The notes beneath the pieces were generated by a model, which did not search any database, was not told the DNA's origin, and saw nothing but the letters and a program-made list of their open reading frames with translations. The position numbers and the translations under genes were made by a program. DNA of 64,000 bases. Source: Terribacillus halophilus (GTDB lineage: Bacteria; Bacillota; Bacilli; Bacillales; Amphibacillaceae). This document shows positions 17,570-30,424 of the stretch, piece by piece; positions within the stretch are counted from its first letter, which is position 1, and every line of letters starts with the position of its first letter. Where the stretch lies: NCBI RefSeq assembly GCF_900101385.1, contig NZ_FMZB01000004.1, positions 186,001 to 250,000 on the forward strand, read 5' to 3'.

Positions 17570-17788
17570 TCACTTGGGACCAAAGCGCCGCCATAGCGAG
17601 CGGATTCCGAAGCAGATTGCAGTTCCGAGAGCTAATACAATAATGAATAGTGTGGTAACATTCCCCATGTAAATCTTCTTTCTAGAAGGACCACTATACA
17701 ATAGTCGCATAATGCCACGGTCAATCCAAAGCAGCAAGCGGAATGGCAAGATAAGCAGCTCCGGCCCCCAGAGCAGAAGTTCGACTAT
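17570..17788 (-). CDS. Possible small membrane protein with non-AUG start (or decayed gene)
   Basis: On the reverse strand this frame reads 72 codons with clearly protein-like composition: VELLLWGPELLILPFRLLLW, then IDRGIMRLLYSGPSRKK, a hydrophobic helix TTLFIIVLALGTAICFGI and a basic end SLWRRFGPK. No ATG, GTG or TTG start lies at the beginning. The first sense codon after an in-frame TAG region is TTT, then ATA, and GGAAGG sits about 11 bases before that ATA. Either a rare AUA start is used, an original ATG has been lost, or the frame is chance. The first in-frame ATG would leave only about 46 residues. It has no assigned function. Confidence 0.4.
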   Translation of the reverse strand: MVELLLWGPELLILPFRLLLWIDRGIMRLLYSGPSRKKIYMGNVTTLFIIVLALGTAICFGIRSLWRRFGPK

Positions 17789-17897
17789 AAACTAGATTGC
17801 CTTCCTTTTTTCGTTTTCTTCATCATAACAGAGTACAAACAATGGCCTGGTTTATCATGGCTGCCTTGACAGGAAGAGCTATCTGGAACACTATGAA

Positions 17898-17911
17898 AGA
17901 AAGCGCTTTCT
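17898..17911. promoter_or_regulatory. CcpA-type cre site upstream of the response-regulator gene
   Basis: AGAAAGCGCTTTCT is a perfect 14-base palindrome close to the cre consensus TGWAARCGYTWNCW (first two positions deviate). It lies about 37 bases before the start of the YesN-like regulator and suggests carbon catabolite control of the galactoside cluster. Confidence 0.6.
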
Positions 17912-17947
17912 AAAAACGGGCAATGGCTTGATAAAGGAGTGTCATGC

Positions 17948-19420
17948 TTGGATACAATGGAATTGTGCAGGACGCTGATCGTTGATGATGAAATTCTAAT
18001 TCGGCAAGGTATAAAACATTATCTGGACTGGGAACAAGAAGGATTCACAATTGTCGGTGAGGCTTCCAATGGAAGAGAAGCATTGGAGCTGATCGAGAAG
18101 CTGGATCCGCATATTGTTGTCACAGATGTCGTCATGCCGATTATGGATGGAGAAGCTCTGACTAGAATCATGAAAGAAAAATACCCGCATATCGGTCTTA
18201 TCGTACTGAGCAGTTTCAGCGAATTCGATTATGTAAGAGGAGCTTTTCAGAACGGTGTCATCGATTATATCTTGAAACCGAAGCTGAATGCCGAGGTGCT
18301 GCTGAAAGCACTGCGTCTTGCAGCAGGACGGTTGGAGGATTTTCATCTTAGCACCGCCGAACATGATCAGTCTTTAGTAGAAAAACTGCGGCGACTTTAT
18401 GAAGGATCAGATATTTCTATTAATGAAGAAACAGCAGCTTATTTCCCGCATAAGTATTTCCAAGTATTAAGTGTTAGGTATCTAAACGCCAAGCATCTTC
18501 CTAAAGATTTTCCGAATCAGAACGGGATATTTTCACCTATCTTATTAAGTGCAAATTACGATATTTACTTGTGGAATGGTGGAAAAAAGCTTGATGCAAA
18601 TATGTTCTCGGATCTTCCGAAGTCAGCTTGCATTTGTGTCACAGAGTCTTTCCAAAAAATTATGGAGCTGAAAGATAAACAGAAGGAACTCGAAAAAGTG
18701 GAGAGTTATCGATTCTATTTTCCAGATTGGGTGTATCTTTCGGAAGAAATCCTGCCTCCAAACCCTGTAACAGAACATGTATTTCAAATGGACTGCTTTA
18801 TCGAGGAGTGCAAACGGGATAACTTTCAGGAGGCATTCAGTTATTTGAACCAGCATATGAATGAGGCAGCGCGAAATTATAAACAGGATATTGTCGAGTA
18901 CAAAGCTTTTCTCAATAATATCATGTTCAACTTGATCGTCCTCCTTGGCAATTTGAAATATGAAACAGGGTTGCTTGAGAAGAAGAAATATGATTACTTC
19001 CAGCGTGTCGGCCAAGCAGAGGATGTATATAGAGCAAATGAAACGGTTGAATCTTTTTTGGGGGAAGTGGAGGGGATTGTAAAGAAAGAAGAAAGACAAG
19101 GACATATGCGGATGCTGAAGGAATACATCAAAGCGCATTATCATGAGGCACTATCATTAGCTGATATTGCGAACCATTTTCATTTCAGTCCTTCTTATTT
19201 ATCCAACTACTTTTCTGCGCACAGCAAAGAAGGATTCAGCGGCTACCTGAATCGAATCAGGATAGAGGCGGCTATCATCTTGCTAAGACAAAATGATATA
19301 CCTATTTCAAAAATCAGTGAACAAGTCGGATTTTCTGATCACAGTTATTTCTGTCGTGTTTTCAAAAAGCAAACAGGCTATTCTCCTTCACAATACCGGC
19401 GAAAACGGATAATGAGCTGA
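17948..19420 (+). CDS. AraC-type response regulator (YesN-like)
   Basis: The 490-residue protein (from TTG) has an N-terminal receiver domain with the acidic pair DDE at 13-15, phospho-acceptor Asp60 in VVTDVVMP, and the conserved lysine in ILKPK. A long middle region follows, then a C-terminal AraC helix-turn-helix pair (about residues 390-490) ending VGFSDHSYFCRVFKKQTGYSPSQYRR. TTG at 17948 is 8 bases after AAGGAG; the GTG at 17939 would overlap that site. It forms an operon with the sensor kinase starting 13 bases after its stop. By position it controls the downstream ABC importer and beta-galactosidase. Confidence 0.92.
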   Translation: MDTMELCRTLIVDDEILIRQGIKHYLDWEQEGFTIVGEASNGREALELIEKLDPHIVVTDVVMPIMDGEALTRIMKEKYPHIGLIVLSSFSEFDYVRGAFQNGVIDYILKPKLNAEVLLKALRLAAGRLEDFHLSTAEHDQSLVEKLRRLYEGSDISINEETAAYFPHKYFQVLSVRYLNAKHLPKDFPNQNGIFSPILLSANYDIYLWNGGKKLDANMFSDLPKSACICVTESFQKIMELKDKQKELEKVESYRFYFPDWVYLSEEILPPNPVTEHVFQMDCFIEECKRDNFQEAFSYLNQHMNEAARNYKQDIVEYKAFLNNIMFNLIVLLGNLKYETGLLEKKKYDYFQRVGQAEDVYRANETVESFLGEVEGIVKKEERQGHMRMLKEYIKAHYHEALSLADIANHFHFSPSYLSNYFSAHSKEGFSGYLNRIRIEAAIILLRQNDIPISKISEQVGFSDHSYFCRVFKKQTGYSPSQYRRKRIMS

Positions 19421-19433
19421 GGAGGGAAGGCTG

Positions 19434-21200
19434 ATGAAGTTGATCAAAGACCGTCTTCATCCAAATGGCTTATTCATGAAGATGTTCCTGGTGACTGTTG
19501 CACTCATCATTTTGGTAGCTGTTGCAGTGACGTTTGCGATAATCCGGATGGCCGAGCAATTTTTCGTCGAAAAGTTCAGCATTACAAATTCACAGATCAT
19601 CAATCAGATTCAGTTTGATTTTGAGGAATTGAATTACAGTATTGTGATGGCGGCTTCCGATGTGGATCAAAGCAGCACGATCGAGGCGTTTTTATCCAAG
19701 GAAGAACCAGATAATGAGCGCATGCAAAGCCTTTTTCATGTCATGCAGCAAGTGGATCATCTCAGGGAGCGGTTGGGAGATCAGAATGTGGAGATTGCCA
19801 TAGCTGACCAGGAGAAAATCACGTATACGACGAATTTTACGTATTGGCCAGCTGATCCTGGCTCGATTCGCGGACATGACATTACGGAAACGATTGCAGA
19901 GCAGCCGAACAGGCTGCTTTATTTTCAAGATTCACTGGAAGCAAATGATTATGTGATTGCAGCGAAGGCGCTGCACAATCGGGAAACAAATCAATCCTTT
20001 GGTGCTGTGTACTTTCCGATCAAAGAAGGTCAGCTGCGATCCTTCTATATGGACTACGTAAAGCCAGGAAATGACTTTTATGTGGTCGACAACAACGGCA
20101 AAGTGGTTTCCAGCAGCTCATCAAGCGTGATTGGTCAATCGCTGCCGGAACTTAGTGAGCAAGCGAAAAATATGAAAGCTTCTAAAGAGACATATCGGGA
20201 AGTCAAGTTCCAGGATACCAACCAGATCATGCTGGCAGAGTACCTGCCTTATTTCGATATGTACCTTGTCAATATGGTGGACAAACAAACTGCTGTCGGG
20301 AATTTAGTCGATACGAAACAGATAGTGCTATTACTTGCAGGTGTTGTTTTTCTTGCGCTGATCATTGTATTCCTTGTAACGAAGCGTTTGACCAACTCGC
20401 TTTCCAAACTTGTCCAGGATATTGAAGCAGTACCGAAAAAAGGATTGCAGCGACGGCTTTTATATGAAGGAACATATGAAACAAAACAGATTGGATTGGC
20501 GTTCAACAGTATGATGGATGAACTGCAAGTGCATGTGGAAAAACTTATTGAAGCACAAAAACAGCAGCGTCAAGCTGAATTAGCTGCTTTGCAGCAGCAG
20601 ATAAATCCACATTTTCTTTACAATACGATGGCTTCCATAAAGTTCTTGGTAATGATGGGGGAAAAGGGTGAAGCAGAAAGAACGATGGATGCGTTCATTA
20701 CCCTGCTTCAGAACACGATTGGCAATGTGGATGAGGCTGTCACGGTGGAGATGGAAGTAGAAAACCTGAAAAACTATGTGGTGATCAATCAGAAACGATA
20801 TGGGGATAGGGTACAGGTTCAATTCATGATTGCGCCCGATTGTATGGATTACCGAATTCCCAAACTGATTCTTCAGCCTTTTATCGAAAATTCATTTTTC
20901 CATGCTTTCAATAAGACAGCTCAAGGCACAATCACGGTGCTCGTTTGGTGTGAGGCAGATGACCTCCTATGTGAAATCGCGGATGATGGTGATGGGATGG
21001 CTGCCGATACAAAAAGCCTACCGAATACAAATCGTAATCGGCAGCTGTTTTGCGGTATCGGCGTCAAGAATGTCCATGAACGAATTCAGCTATTGTATGG
21101 GCCGGACTACGGGGTTTCCATCACTAGCCAAGAGGGACATGGAACGAGAGTCAAACTGAGACTGCCTGCGTCAAAAGAAAGCGAAAGAAACATCATCTAG
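19434..21200 (+). CDS. Sensor histidine kinase (YesM-like, LytS/HisKA_7 type)
   Basis: This 588-residue protein has a membrane helix near residues 17-37, an extracellular sensor region (Cache-like) to about 285, a second helix (IVLLLAGVVFLALIIVFLV), a HAMP linker, and a cytoplasmic His kinase domain. The phosphorylated histidine is His393 in QQINPHFLYNTM. The HATPase domain has LILQPFIENSFFHAF (N box) and EIADDGDGM and GIGVKNVHERIQ (G boxes). An AGGAGGG site precedes the ATG. It pairs with the adjacent response regulator and probably senses extracellular galactosides or their binding protein. Confidence 0.93.
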   Translation: MKLIKDRLHPNGLFMKMFLVTVALIILVAVAVTFAIIRMAEQFFVEKFSITNSQIINQIQFDFEELNYSIVMAASDVDQSSTIEAFLSKEEPDNERMQSLFHVMQQVDHLRERLGDQNVEIAIADQEKITYTTNFTYWPADPGSIRGHDITETIAEQPNRLLYFQDSLEANDYVIAAKALHNRETNQSFGAVYFPIKEGQLRSFYMDYVKPGNDFYVVDNNGKVVSSSSSSVIGQSLPELSEQAKNMKASKETYREVKFQDTNQIMLAEYLPYFDMYLVNMVDKQTAVGNLVDTKQIVLLLAGVVFLALIIVFLVTKRLTNSLSKLVQDIEAVPKKGLQRRLLYEGTYETKQIGLAFNSMMDELQVHVEKLIEAQKQQRQAELAALQQQINPHFLYNTMASIKFLVMMGEKGEAERTMDAFITLLQNTIGNVDEAVTVEMEVENLKNYVVINQKRYGDRVQVQFMIAPDCMDYRIPKLILQPFIENSFFHAFNKTAQGTITVLVWCEADDLLCEIADDGDGMAADTKSLPNTNRNRQLFCGIGVKNVHERIQLLYGPDYGVSITSQEGHGTRVKLRLPASKESERNII

Positions 21201-21300
21201 CTGAATGAACAGATCCTTCCGATGTATGGAGCGTTCATCATAACAGAGAAGATGATTACAAAAAATAATACAATTAACGAAAAATAATCCTAATCCTTTT

Positions 21301-21314
21301 TGTGAGCGTTATCA
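21301..21314. promoter_or_regulatory. Possible cre site (upstream copy)
   Basis: TGTGAGCGTTATCA matches the cre consensus with one deviation (A to G at position 4). It lies about 125 bases before the binding-protein gene. Confidence 0.4.
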
Positions 21315-21373
21315 ATAGGGGGATTAACTCCTAAGATAGCTTAATAATCTCCTAACGGAAGCAGTGAAGTGCA

Positions 21374-21407
21374 TGCTACGATAAAAACCATGAAGATAGC
21401 GCTTACA
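21374..21407 (+). promoter_or_regulatory. Extended -10 element and cre site before the sugar ABC operon
   Basis: TGCTACGAT (21374-21382) looks like an extended -10 box. The 14 bases at 21394-21407, read on the minus strand as TGTAAGCGCTATCT, match every position of the cre consensus. Placement just after the predicted transcription start would allow CcpA repression of the sugar importer. Confidence 0.6.
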
Positions 21408-21427
21408 AAATGAAGGGGGTAAACAAG

Positions 21428-22702
21428 ATGAAGAGAATTTTTGCACTTTTATTTGTTGGTTTGCTCGTTCTGTCAGCATGTTCCTCGGGTTCCGGTTCGG
21501 AAGCCGATGCTGATACGAACGATATCAAAGTTTGGGCATGGGATCCGAACTTCAACATAAAAGCGATGGAACTTGCGAAAACAGCTTATCAAGAAGAAAA
21601 CAGTGAGCTGAATATCGAAATCATCGAGAATGCACAGGATGATATTATCCAAAAACTGAACACAAGTCTCAGCTCCGGAACGACAAAAGGTCTTCCTAAT
21701 ATCGTTTTGATTGAAGACTACCGTGCGCAAAGCTTCCTCCAGTCCTATCCGGATATGTTTTATGCAGTGGACGATAGCATCTCAACCGATGATTTTGCAA
21801 AATATAAAATTCCAACCACCAGCTTCGAGGGCAAGCAATACGGTGTTCCGTTCGATTCCGGTGTAGCTGGGCTGTATATTCGCACGGACTACTTGGAAGA
21901 AGCAGGTTACAGCAAAGATGATCTGCAAAACGCAGACTGGGAGAAAGTAATTGAAATTGGAAAAGCAGTCAAAGAGGCAACAGGCAAGCAAATGATCACG
22001 CAGGATCCAAAAGACCTTGGTTTGCTGCGTATGATGATTCAGTCAAGTGGAGCTTGGTATTTGGATGAAGACGGTGTCACACCGGACATTGCTGATAACG
22101 ATGCGTTGAAAGAGGCATTTCGTCTGTACAAGGAAATGATTGATGCAGACTTGGTGAAGCCGCATTCCGACTGGAGCCAGTTCATCGCGGCAATCAATAA
22201 CGGTGATATTTCCATGGTGCCAAGCGGTAACTGGATCACCCCTTCGATCAAAGCGGAAGCGTCACAGTCAGGGAAATGGGCAGTCGCACCATTTCCAAAA
22301 CTTCCTGGTATAGAGTCCGTCAATGCTTCCAACCTTGGGGGCAGCTCCTGGTACGTACTAAACGTTCCTGGTAAAGAAAAAGCTGCTGAATTCTTGGGCC
22401 AGACATTCGGGGCGGATGTTGATTATTATCAGCAGTTCGTCGAAGAGGTAGGCGGTCTTGGAACATACCAGCCTGCAGCAGAAGGGGAAGCATACCAAGC
22501 AGAAGACGAATTCTTTGGCGGACAGAAAATACTATCTGATTTCGCAGCTTGGACAGAAGAGATTCCGCAGGTGAATTACGGTTTGCATACGTATGTGATC
22601 GAAGACATTCTTGCAAATGAAATTCAGAAGTATTTGGATGGAGAAGATCTCGATACAGTTCTGGAAAATGCACAGTCGCTGGCAGAACAGCAAGCGAAGT
22701 AA
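21428..22702 (+). CDS. Sugar ABC transporter substrate-binding lipoprotein
   Basis: The 424-residue protein is a CUT1-family extracellular binding protein. The signal peptide ends in the lipobox LSAC with Cys18 lipidated. The mature part has the cluster D binding-protein pattern: IKVWAWDPNFNIKAMELAKTAYQ, LPNIVLIEDYRAQ, the aromatic ligand-binding positions and MVPSGNWITPSI. ATG at 21428 follows GAAGGGGG; the frame extends five codons further without need. Two permease genes and a beta-galactosidase follow, so the ligand is likely a beta-galactoside. No ATPase gene is present, as is usual for systems sharing an MsmX-type ATPase encoded elsewhere. Confidence 0.92.
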   Translation: MKRIFALLFVGLLVLSACSSGSGSEADADTNDIKVWAWDPNFNIKAMELAKTAYQEENSELNIEIIENAQDDIIQKLNTSLSSGTTKGLPNIVLIEDYRAQSFLQSYPDMFYAVDDSISTDDFAKYKIPTTSFEGKQYGVPFDSGVAGLYIRTDYLEEAGYSKDDLQNADWEKVIEIGKAVKEATGKQMITQDPKDLGLLRMMIQSSGAWYLDEDGVTPDIADNDALKEAFRLYKEMIDADLVKPHSDWSQFIAAINNGDISMVPSGNWITPSIKAEASQSGKWAVAPFPKLPGIESVNASNLGGSSWYVLNVPGKEKAAEFLGQTFGADVDYYQQFVEEVGGLGTYQPAAEGEAYQAEDEFFGGQKILSDFAAWTEEIPQVNYGLHTYVIEDILANEIQKYLDGEDLDTVLENAQSLAEQQAK

Positions 22703-22709
22703 ATCTATG

Positions 22710-22748
22710 GCCCTGGGACGCCCGCGGACGCATGACGGCTCCCGGGGC
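22710..22748 (+). repeat. GC-rich hairpin between binding protein and permease genes
   Basis: GCCCTGGGA pairs with TCCCGGGGC across a 21-base loop. Such hairpins in ABC operons commonly stabilise the upstream message or attenuate transcription so that more binding protein than permease is made. No T run follows, so it is not a plain terminator. Confidence 0.6.
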
Positions 22749-22772
22749 TTCTTTCGAAAGGAGTCCACCTTC

Positions 22773-23704
22773 ATGAATATCCCTGATAAGCTCGGACCGG
22801 AAAAGCTTGCAAAAAAACCGGCTCCGCGTCCAGCCCGATCCCTTCGGCTGAAAAATACAATGGTCGGCTGGTCATTTGTCACGTTAGCGTCCCTGCTGAT
22901 CGGAATCTTTTATTTCTTCCCCATGGTACAGGCGTTGATACTATCGTTCCAATCGGGAAGCGGCGTGAATCTGTCATTCGTCGGATTCGAGAATTATATC
23001 CGTTTATTCCAAGATCCTGTGTTCCTGACAACAGTGAAAAATACAGTCATTTATTTGATCATCCAAGTACCCGTCATGATTTTGCTGGCGTTATTCCTGT
23101 CGGTTGTACTGAATAATAAGACGTTGAAATGGAAGGGCTTTTTCCGTACTGCCATCTTCCTTCCTTGCGTAACTTCGCTGGTTGCCTATTCAGTGGTATT
23201 CAAATACTTGTTTGCACCAGATGGGATCGTAAATATGACACTGATGAAAATCAATCTCGTTTCCGAACCGATTCAGTGGCTGACAGACCCTTTCTGGGCA
23301 AAAATCACCATCATCCTGGCAATTACGTGGAGATGGACTGGTTACAACATGATCTTCTATTTATCTGCTCTTCAAAACGTGGACCGATCCATCTATGAAG
23401 CTGCCAAAATTGATGGTGCTTCTGCTATTCAGCAGTTTTTCAAGATTACGATCCCGATGCTGAAGCCCATCATTCTTTTCACGTCCATCACTTCGACAAT
23501 CGGCACGCTTCAATTATTCGATGAAGTCATGAATATCACGGCTGGCGGACCGGGTAATGCGACAATGACCATTTCGCAATATATCTATAATCTGTCCTTC
23601 AAGTACACGCCTGATTTTGGCTATGCAGCGACCGTTTCCTATGCCATCGTAATTTTGATCGTCATTTTCTCGATCATCCAATTCAAAGCGGCAGGTGATA
23701 AGAA

Positions 23705-23708
<4 letters not shown>
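22773..23708 (+). CDS. Sugar ABC transporter permease (MalF/LacF type)
   Basis: The 311-residue protein has six predicted transmembrane segments after a 30-residue hydrophilic N-terminus, and the EAA loop YEAAKIDGASAIQQFFKITIPMLKP that binds the ATPase. It is the first permease subunit of the CUT1 importer. The ATG at 22773 has AAAGGAG upstream; the frame is open to 22611 but that overlaps the preceding gene. The second permease overlaps its last codons (ATGA). Confidence 0.92.
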
Positions 23709-27597
<3,889 letters not shown>

Positions 27598-27600
27598 AGA

Positions 27601-27634
27601 AAACCCCTTCTGTTACAGCAGAAGGGGTTTGTAC
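27601..27634. terminator. Bidirectional terminator between lacZ and the monooxygenase gene
   Basis: AAACCCCTTCTG and CAGAAGGGGTTT form a perfect 12 base-pair stem with a 6-base loop. The T tract is best on the minus strand. Confidence 0.8.
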
Positions 27635-27637
27635 TAC

Positions 27638-27955
27638 TTAAGCGAAGCTTGCTTCCTCATATTGCAGCAAAGTTTTTGTCATGACAGGCGCTTGGTCCTT
27701 TTTCTCTTTACGCATGGCACGGTGCTCTGCCACATGGGATTCCCGGGAGATCCAAGCGACAAAATCTGCTTTGTTATCCCATTTCGTTACAATGGCGTAA
27801 GCTACTGTATCGCTTTTTTTCGTATCTTTGTTCCAGCACTCGGCTGAATGCAAGCCGGCTACGTCAGTCAGCTCTTCCATCGTATGCTTCACTTTATTTA
27901 TGATTTTATCCTCAGCGTCGATTGCGCCTTCGAAAATGACTTGATTGACAAACAT
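27638..27955 (-). CDS. Antibiotic-biosynthesis-monooxygenase-fold protein, IsdG/HmoA-like heme monooxygenase candidate
   Basis: The 105-residue protein has the dimeric ferredoxin-like ABM fold. It includes DTVAYAIVTKWDNKADFVAWISRESHVAEHRA, in which the Trp, the SxxH segment and the following HR resemble the heme-binding helix of HmoA/IsdG-type heme-degrading monooxygenases. A near-perfect Fur box lies about 65 bases upstream, which fits an iron-scavenging role. AGGAGG is placed 8 bases before the ATG. Without testing, other ABM functions cannot be excluded. Confidence 0.8.
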   Translation of the reverse strand: MFVNQVIFEGAIDAEDKIINKVKHTMEELTDVAGLHSAECWNKDTKKSDTVAYAIVTKWDNKADFVAWISRESHVAEHRAMRKEKKDQAPVMTKTLLQYEEASFA

Positions 27956-28018
27956 AGGATTGCCTCCTCATCCAACTTGTTCTTCTTTAACGCTACCAGA
28001 ATTTTGAGGAACAGTCAA

Positions 28019-28033
28019 TGAGAATGATTATCA
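28019..28033. promoter_or_regulatory. Fur box
   Basis: TGAGAATGATTATCA matches the 15-base Bacillus Fur consensus TGATAATNATTATCA at all positions but one. It lies in the promoter region of the minus-strand monooxygenase gene. Confidence 0.75.
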
Positions 28034-28078
28034 ATATTAAGCGTATAAGTGACATGATTGGGTAGAAACGCTTTAATG

Positions 28079-28111
28079 AAAAAGCTGTCGAGAGATTCTC
28101 GACAGCTTTTT
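28079..28111. terminator. Terminator of guaC
   Basis: AAAGCTGTCGAGA and TCTCGACAGCTTT form a 13 base-pair stem with a GAT loop directly after the guaC stop on the minus strand, with T runs on both sides. Confidence 0.85.
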
Positions 28112-28114
28112 TGT

Positions 28115-29098
28115 TCAATATACTTTGTCCCCGTTGAAGATGCTGTTTTTAACGACAACATAATCGACATTACGGATGGCGTCCAATTTCGTGCCGCCAG
28201 CATAGGAAATGGAAGACTGAAGGTCCTGTTCCATTTCTGTCAATGTATCCTGAAGGGATCCCTTATGCTCGACAAACATTTTCTTACCTTCGACGTTGCG
28301 TTTTTCGCCTTTTTGGAACTCGGATGCAGACCCGAAGTACTCTTTATACAGTTTACCGTCTTTTTCGACCGTTTCACCAGGAGATTCTTCATGGCCGGCA
28401 AACAAGGAGCCGATCATGACCATTGATGCGCCAAAGCGGATTGATTTAGCGATGTCGCCATGTGTGCGGATACCGCCGTCGGCGATGATCGGTTTGCTTG
28501 CTGCCTTCGCGCACCAGCGCAATGCTGCCAGCTGCCAGCCGCCAGTTCCGAAGCCTGTTTTGATTTTCGTAATACAAACCTTTCCAGGTCCGATACCGAC
28601 TTTCGTGGCATCGGCGCCAGCATTCTCAAGCTCACGTACAGCTTCCGGTGTGCCTACGTTGCCGGCAATGACAAAGCTATTTGGCAAGTGTTTCTTGATA
28701 TGCTGGATCATGCGGATGACAGAGTTTGAATGACCGTGAGCAATGTCGATCGTGATGAATTCAGGTACTAAAGATTTGTTTGCCAGTGACTCAATGAATC
28801 CATATTCTTCTTCTTTGACGCCAACACTGATGGAGGCAATCAGATTCTGTTCCTGCATGTTGCGGATGAATGCTTCCCGCGTTTCTGGCTCGAAGCGGTG
28901 CATCACATAAAAATAATTATTTTTTGCCAAATAAGCGGCAATGTTTTCGTCAATGATCGTCTGCATATTTGCCGGTACGACAGGCAGACGGAATGTATGG
29001 TTTCCAAGTGTAACAGCTGTGTTACATTCTGAACGGCTGTCTACTACGCATTTTGCGGGAATTAGTTGAATATCTTCGTAATCAAATACATTTTCCAT
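28115..29098 (-). CDS. guaC: GMP reductase
   Basis: This 327-residue enzyme converts GMP to IMP with NADPH in purine salvage. It shows the IMPDH/GMPR TIM barrel with the N-terminal [15 protein letters not shown], the catalytic-cysteine loop [36 protein letters not shown] and the reductase-type end [21 protein letters not shown]. It lacks the CBS domains of IMP dehydrogenase, and its length is that of GuaC2-type Gram-positive GMP reductases. An AGAGGGG site precedes the ATG. It is transcribed alone. Confidence 0.97.
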   Translation of the reverse strand: MENVFDYEDIQLIPAKCVVDSRSECNTAVTLGNHTFRLPVVPANMQTIIDENIAAYLAKNNYFYVMHRFEPETREAFIRNMQEQNLIASISVGVKEEEYGFIESLANKSLVPEFITIDIAHGHSNSVIRMIQHIKKHLPNSFVIAGNVGTPEAVRELENAGADATKVGIGPGKVCITKIKTGFGTGGWQLAALRWCAKAASKPIIADGGIRTHGDIAKSIRFGASMVMIGSLFAGHEESPGETVEKDGKLYKEYFGSASEFQKGEKRNVEGKKMFVEHKGSLQDTLTEMEQDLQSSISYAGGTKLDAIRNVDYVVVKNSIFNGDKVY

Positions 29099-29253
29099 GA
29101 TTATACCCCTCTAAAGACGAATTATTTTTAGCGTTACTATTTATTTTGTTCGCCCTTTGGTACTATACAATAATACTGAAAACAAAGCAAAGGTTTTTAT
29201 TCAAAAAATAAAAAAATATACAGATGGGGTAGAATAATAAAAGAGGTGATAAA

Positions 29254-29907
29254 GTGAAACTGCGTATGAAGATGACTTATCGGACACCCAAAGGCACAGA
29301 AGCGGAATTTTTATCGGATTATTTACCGCCAGGTGCTGCACTTTTGCTCATGGAAGATATGCAGCAAAGCGGCAGGATTCCGAAAGTGGAAGTACTGGAT
29401 CAATATGAGACAGAATGGACAATAAAAGAGTTGAAAAAGTACATGAAGGAGTTGGAAACAGAACCGCATCATGTTCGGATATATGCGGATGGGGGATTTG
29501 ATAAAGGAACAGGCAGAGCAGGCCTGGGCTGTGTTATTTATTACGAACAAAATCAGAAAGAATTTCGGCTTCGTCGTAATCAGATGATGGAACAGTTGAT
29601 TTCCAATAATGAAGCAGAATATGCAGCACTGCATTTTGCTGTCCAAATATTGAGTGAAATTGGAGTGAAAGACCAGGAAATCGAGGTGTACATGGATTCC
29701 CGCATCGTTGTCAATCAGATGGCAGGGGAGTGGCCGATGTATGAAAAGGAGTTGAAATATTGGGCGGATAAAGTAGATGAGGACGTTAAAGGGCTCGGTG
29801 TTACCGTGCAATATGCCCATATAGACAGAAAGCAGAACAAAGAAGCCGATCAGCTTGCGAGCCAAGCATTGCATGATATTCAAATCGACAGCACGATACA
29901 AAAATAA
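29254..29907 (+). CDS. RNase H-like protein (YpeP type)
   Basis: The 217-residue protein has an N-terminal extension of about 70 residues and a C-terminal RNase H fold. The acidic active-site positions are all present: Asp in IYADGG, Glu in SNNEAEYAAL, Asp in YMDSRIVVNQ, and Asp in NKEADQLA. It resembles B. subtilis YpeP, a type I RNase H-like protein, which in tests was reported to have little activity. GTG at 29254 has AAGAGGTG upstream. Convergent terminators separate it from the next gene. Confidence 0.87.
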   Translation: MKLRMKMTYRTPKGTEAEFLSDYLPPGAALLLMEDMQQSGRIPKVEVLDQYETEWTIKELKKYMKELETEPHHVRIYADGGFDKGTGRAGLGCVIYYEQNQKEFRLRRNQMMEQLISNNEAEYAALHFAVQILSEIGVKDQEIEVYMDSRIVVNQMAGEWPMYEKELKYWADKVDEDVKGLGVTVQYAHIDRKQNKEADQLASQALHDIQIDSTIQK

Positions 29908-29938
29908 CCGCCCAAGGCAAAAGCCCGGGCGGTCATTT
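29907..29938. terminator. Bidirectional terminator
   Basis: ACCGCCC pairs with GGGCGGT across a 13-base loop, followed by CATTTTAT on the plus strand. It serves the RNase H-like gene and the convergent hypothetical gene. Confidence 0.75.
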
Positions 29939-30324
29939 TATTTGGAAGTCTGTTGATTGATAGCTTCAGTCAAACTGGTTTTGGTTGGACCAGTTGCTGC
30001 TTCCACTAATGTCTGGAAACGTTCTGTCAGCAATTCCTTGTTTTTATACTCCTGCGGGTGGTTCTGATTATAATAGAAACGGAAGACAGCTTCCTCAGGG
30101 AAATGCTGTTTACCTGTCTTGATCATGAATCCTACAGGGAGCTTATCATAAGCATATGCTGCTTTAGTTTCGGCTGGCGTATCAGCTGCTACTGTTTGAT
30201 TTTCAGTTGCCAGCTGCTGCATTGCCTGCTTGATGAATTTTTTGCGTGCACGCTTTTTCTTGGAACGCATATTCATCTCAGCAAGAACTTTATCCAGACT
30301 TTCGGTTTTCGTAAGTACTGTCAC
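29938..30324 (-). CDS. Conserved hypothetical protein, basic N-terminal half
   Basis: The 128-residue protein is not recognised. It has a strongly basic helical region (RSKKKRARKKFIKQAMQQL) near residues 20-38, a flexible linker rich in Thr and Ala, and a C-terminal half with FRFYYNQNHPQEYKNKELL. GTG at 30324 is chosen because AGAGGAG lies 9 bases upstream; the ORF extends ten codons to 30354 without a site. The basic stretch may bind nucleic acid, but this is only a guess. Confidence 0.65.
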   Translation of the reverse strand: MTVLTKTESLDKVLAEMNMRSKKKRARKKFIKQAMQQLATENQTVAADTPAETKAAYAYDKLPVGFMIKTGKQHFPEEAVFRFYYNQNHPQEYKNKELLTERFQTLVEAATGPTKTSLTEAINQQTSK

Positions 30325-30424
30325 GACTAAAAACTCCTCTATTATTGTCTGCACCCTCTATCATATGATATTTTCGCAGATTTTAGAAGGCTAGCATTAG
30401 AATTGCTAACATTCTGACAAGTTA

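Noticed and set aside
18623-19144. 173-codon open frame opposite the response regulator
   Set aside because: Phe/Leu/Cys-rich shadow of a helical coding region; no start signal.
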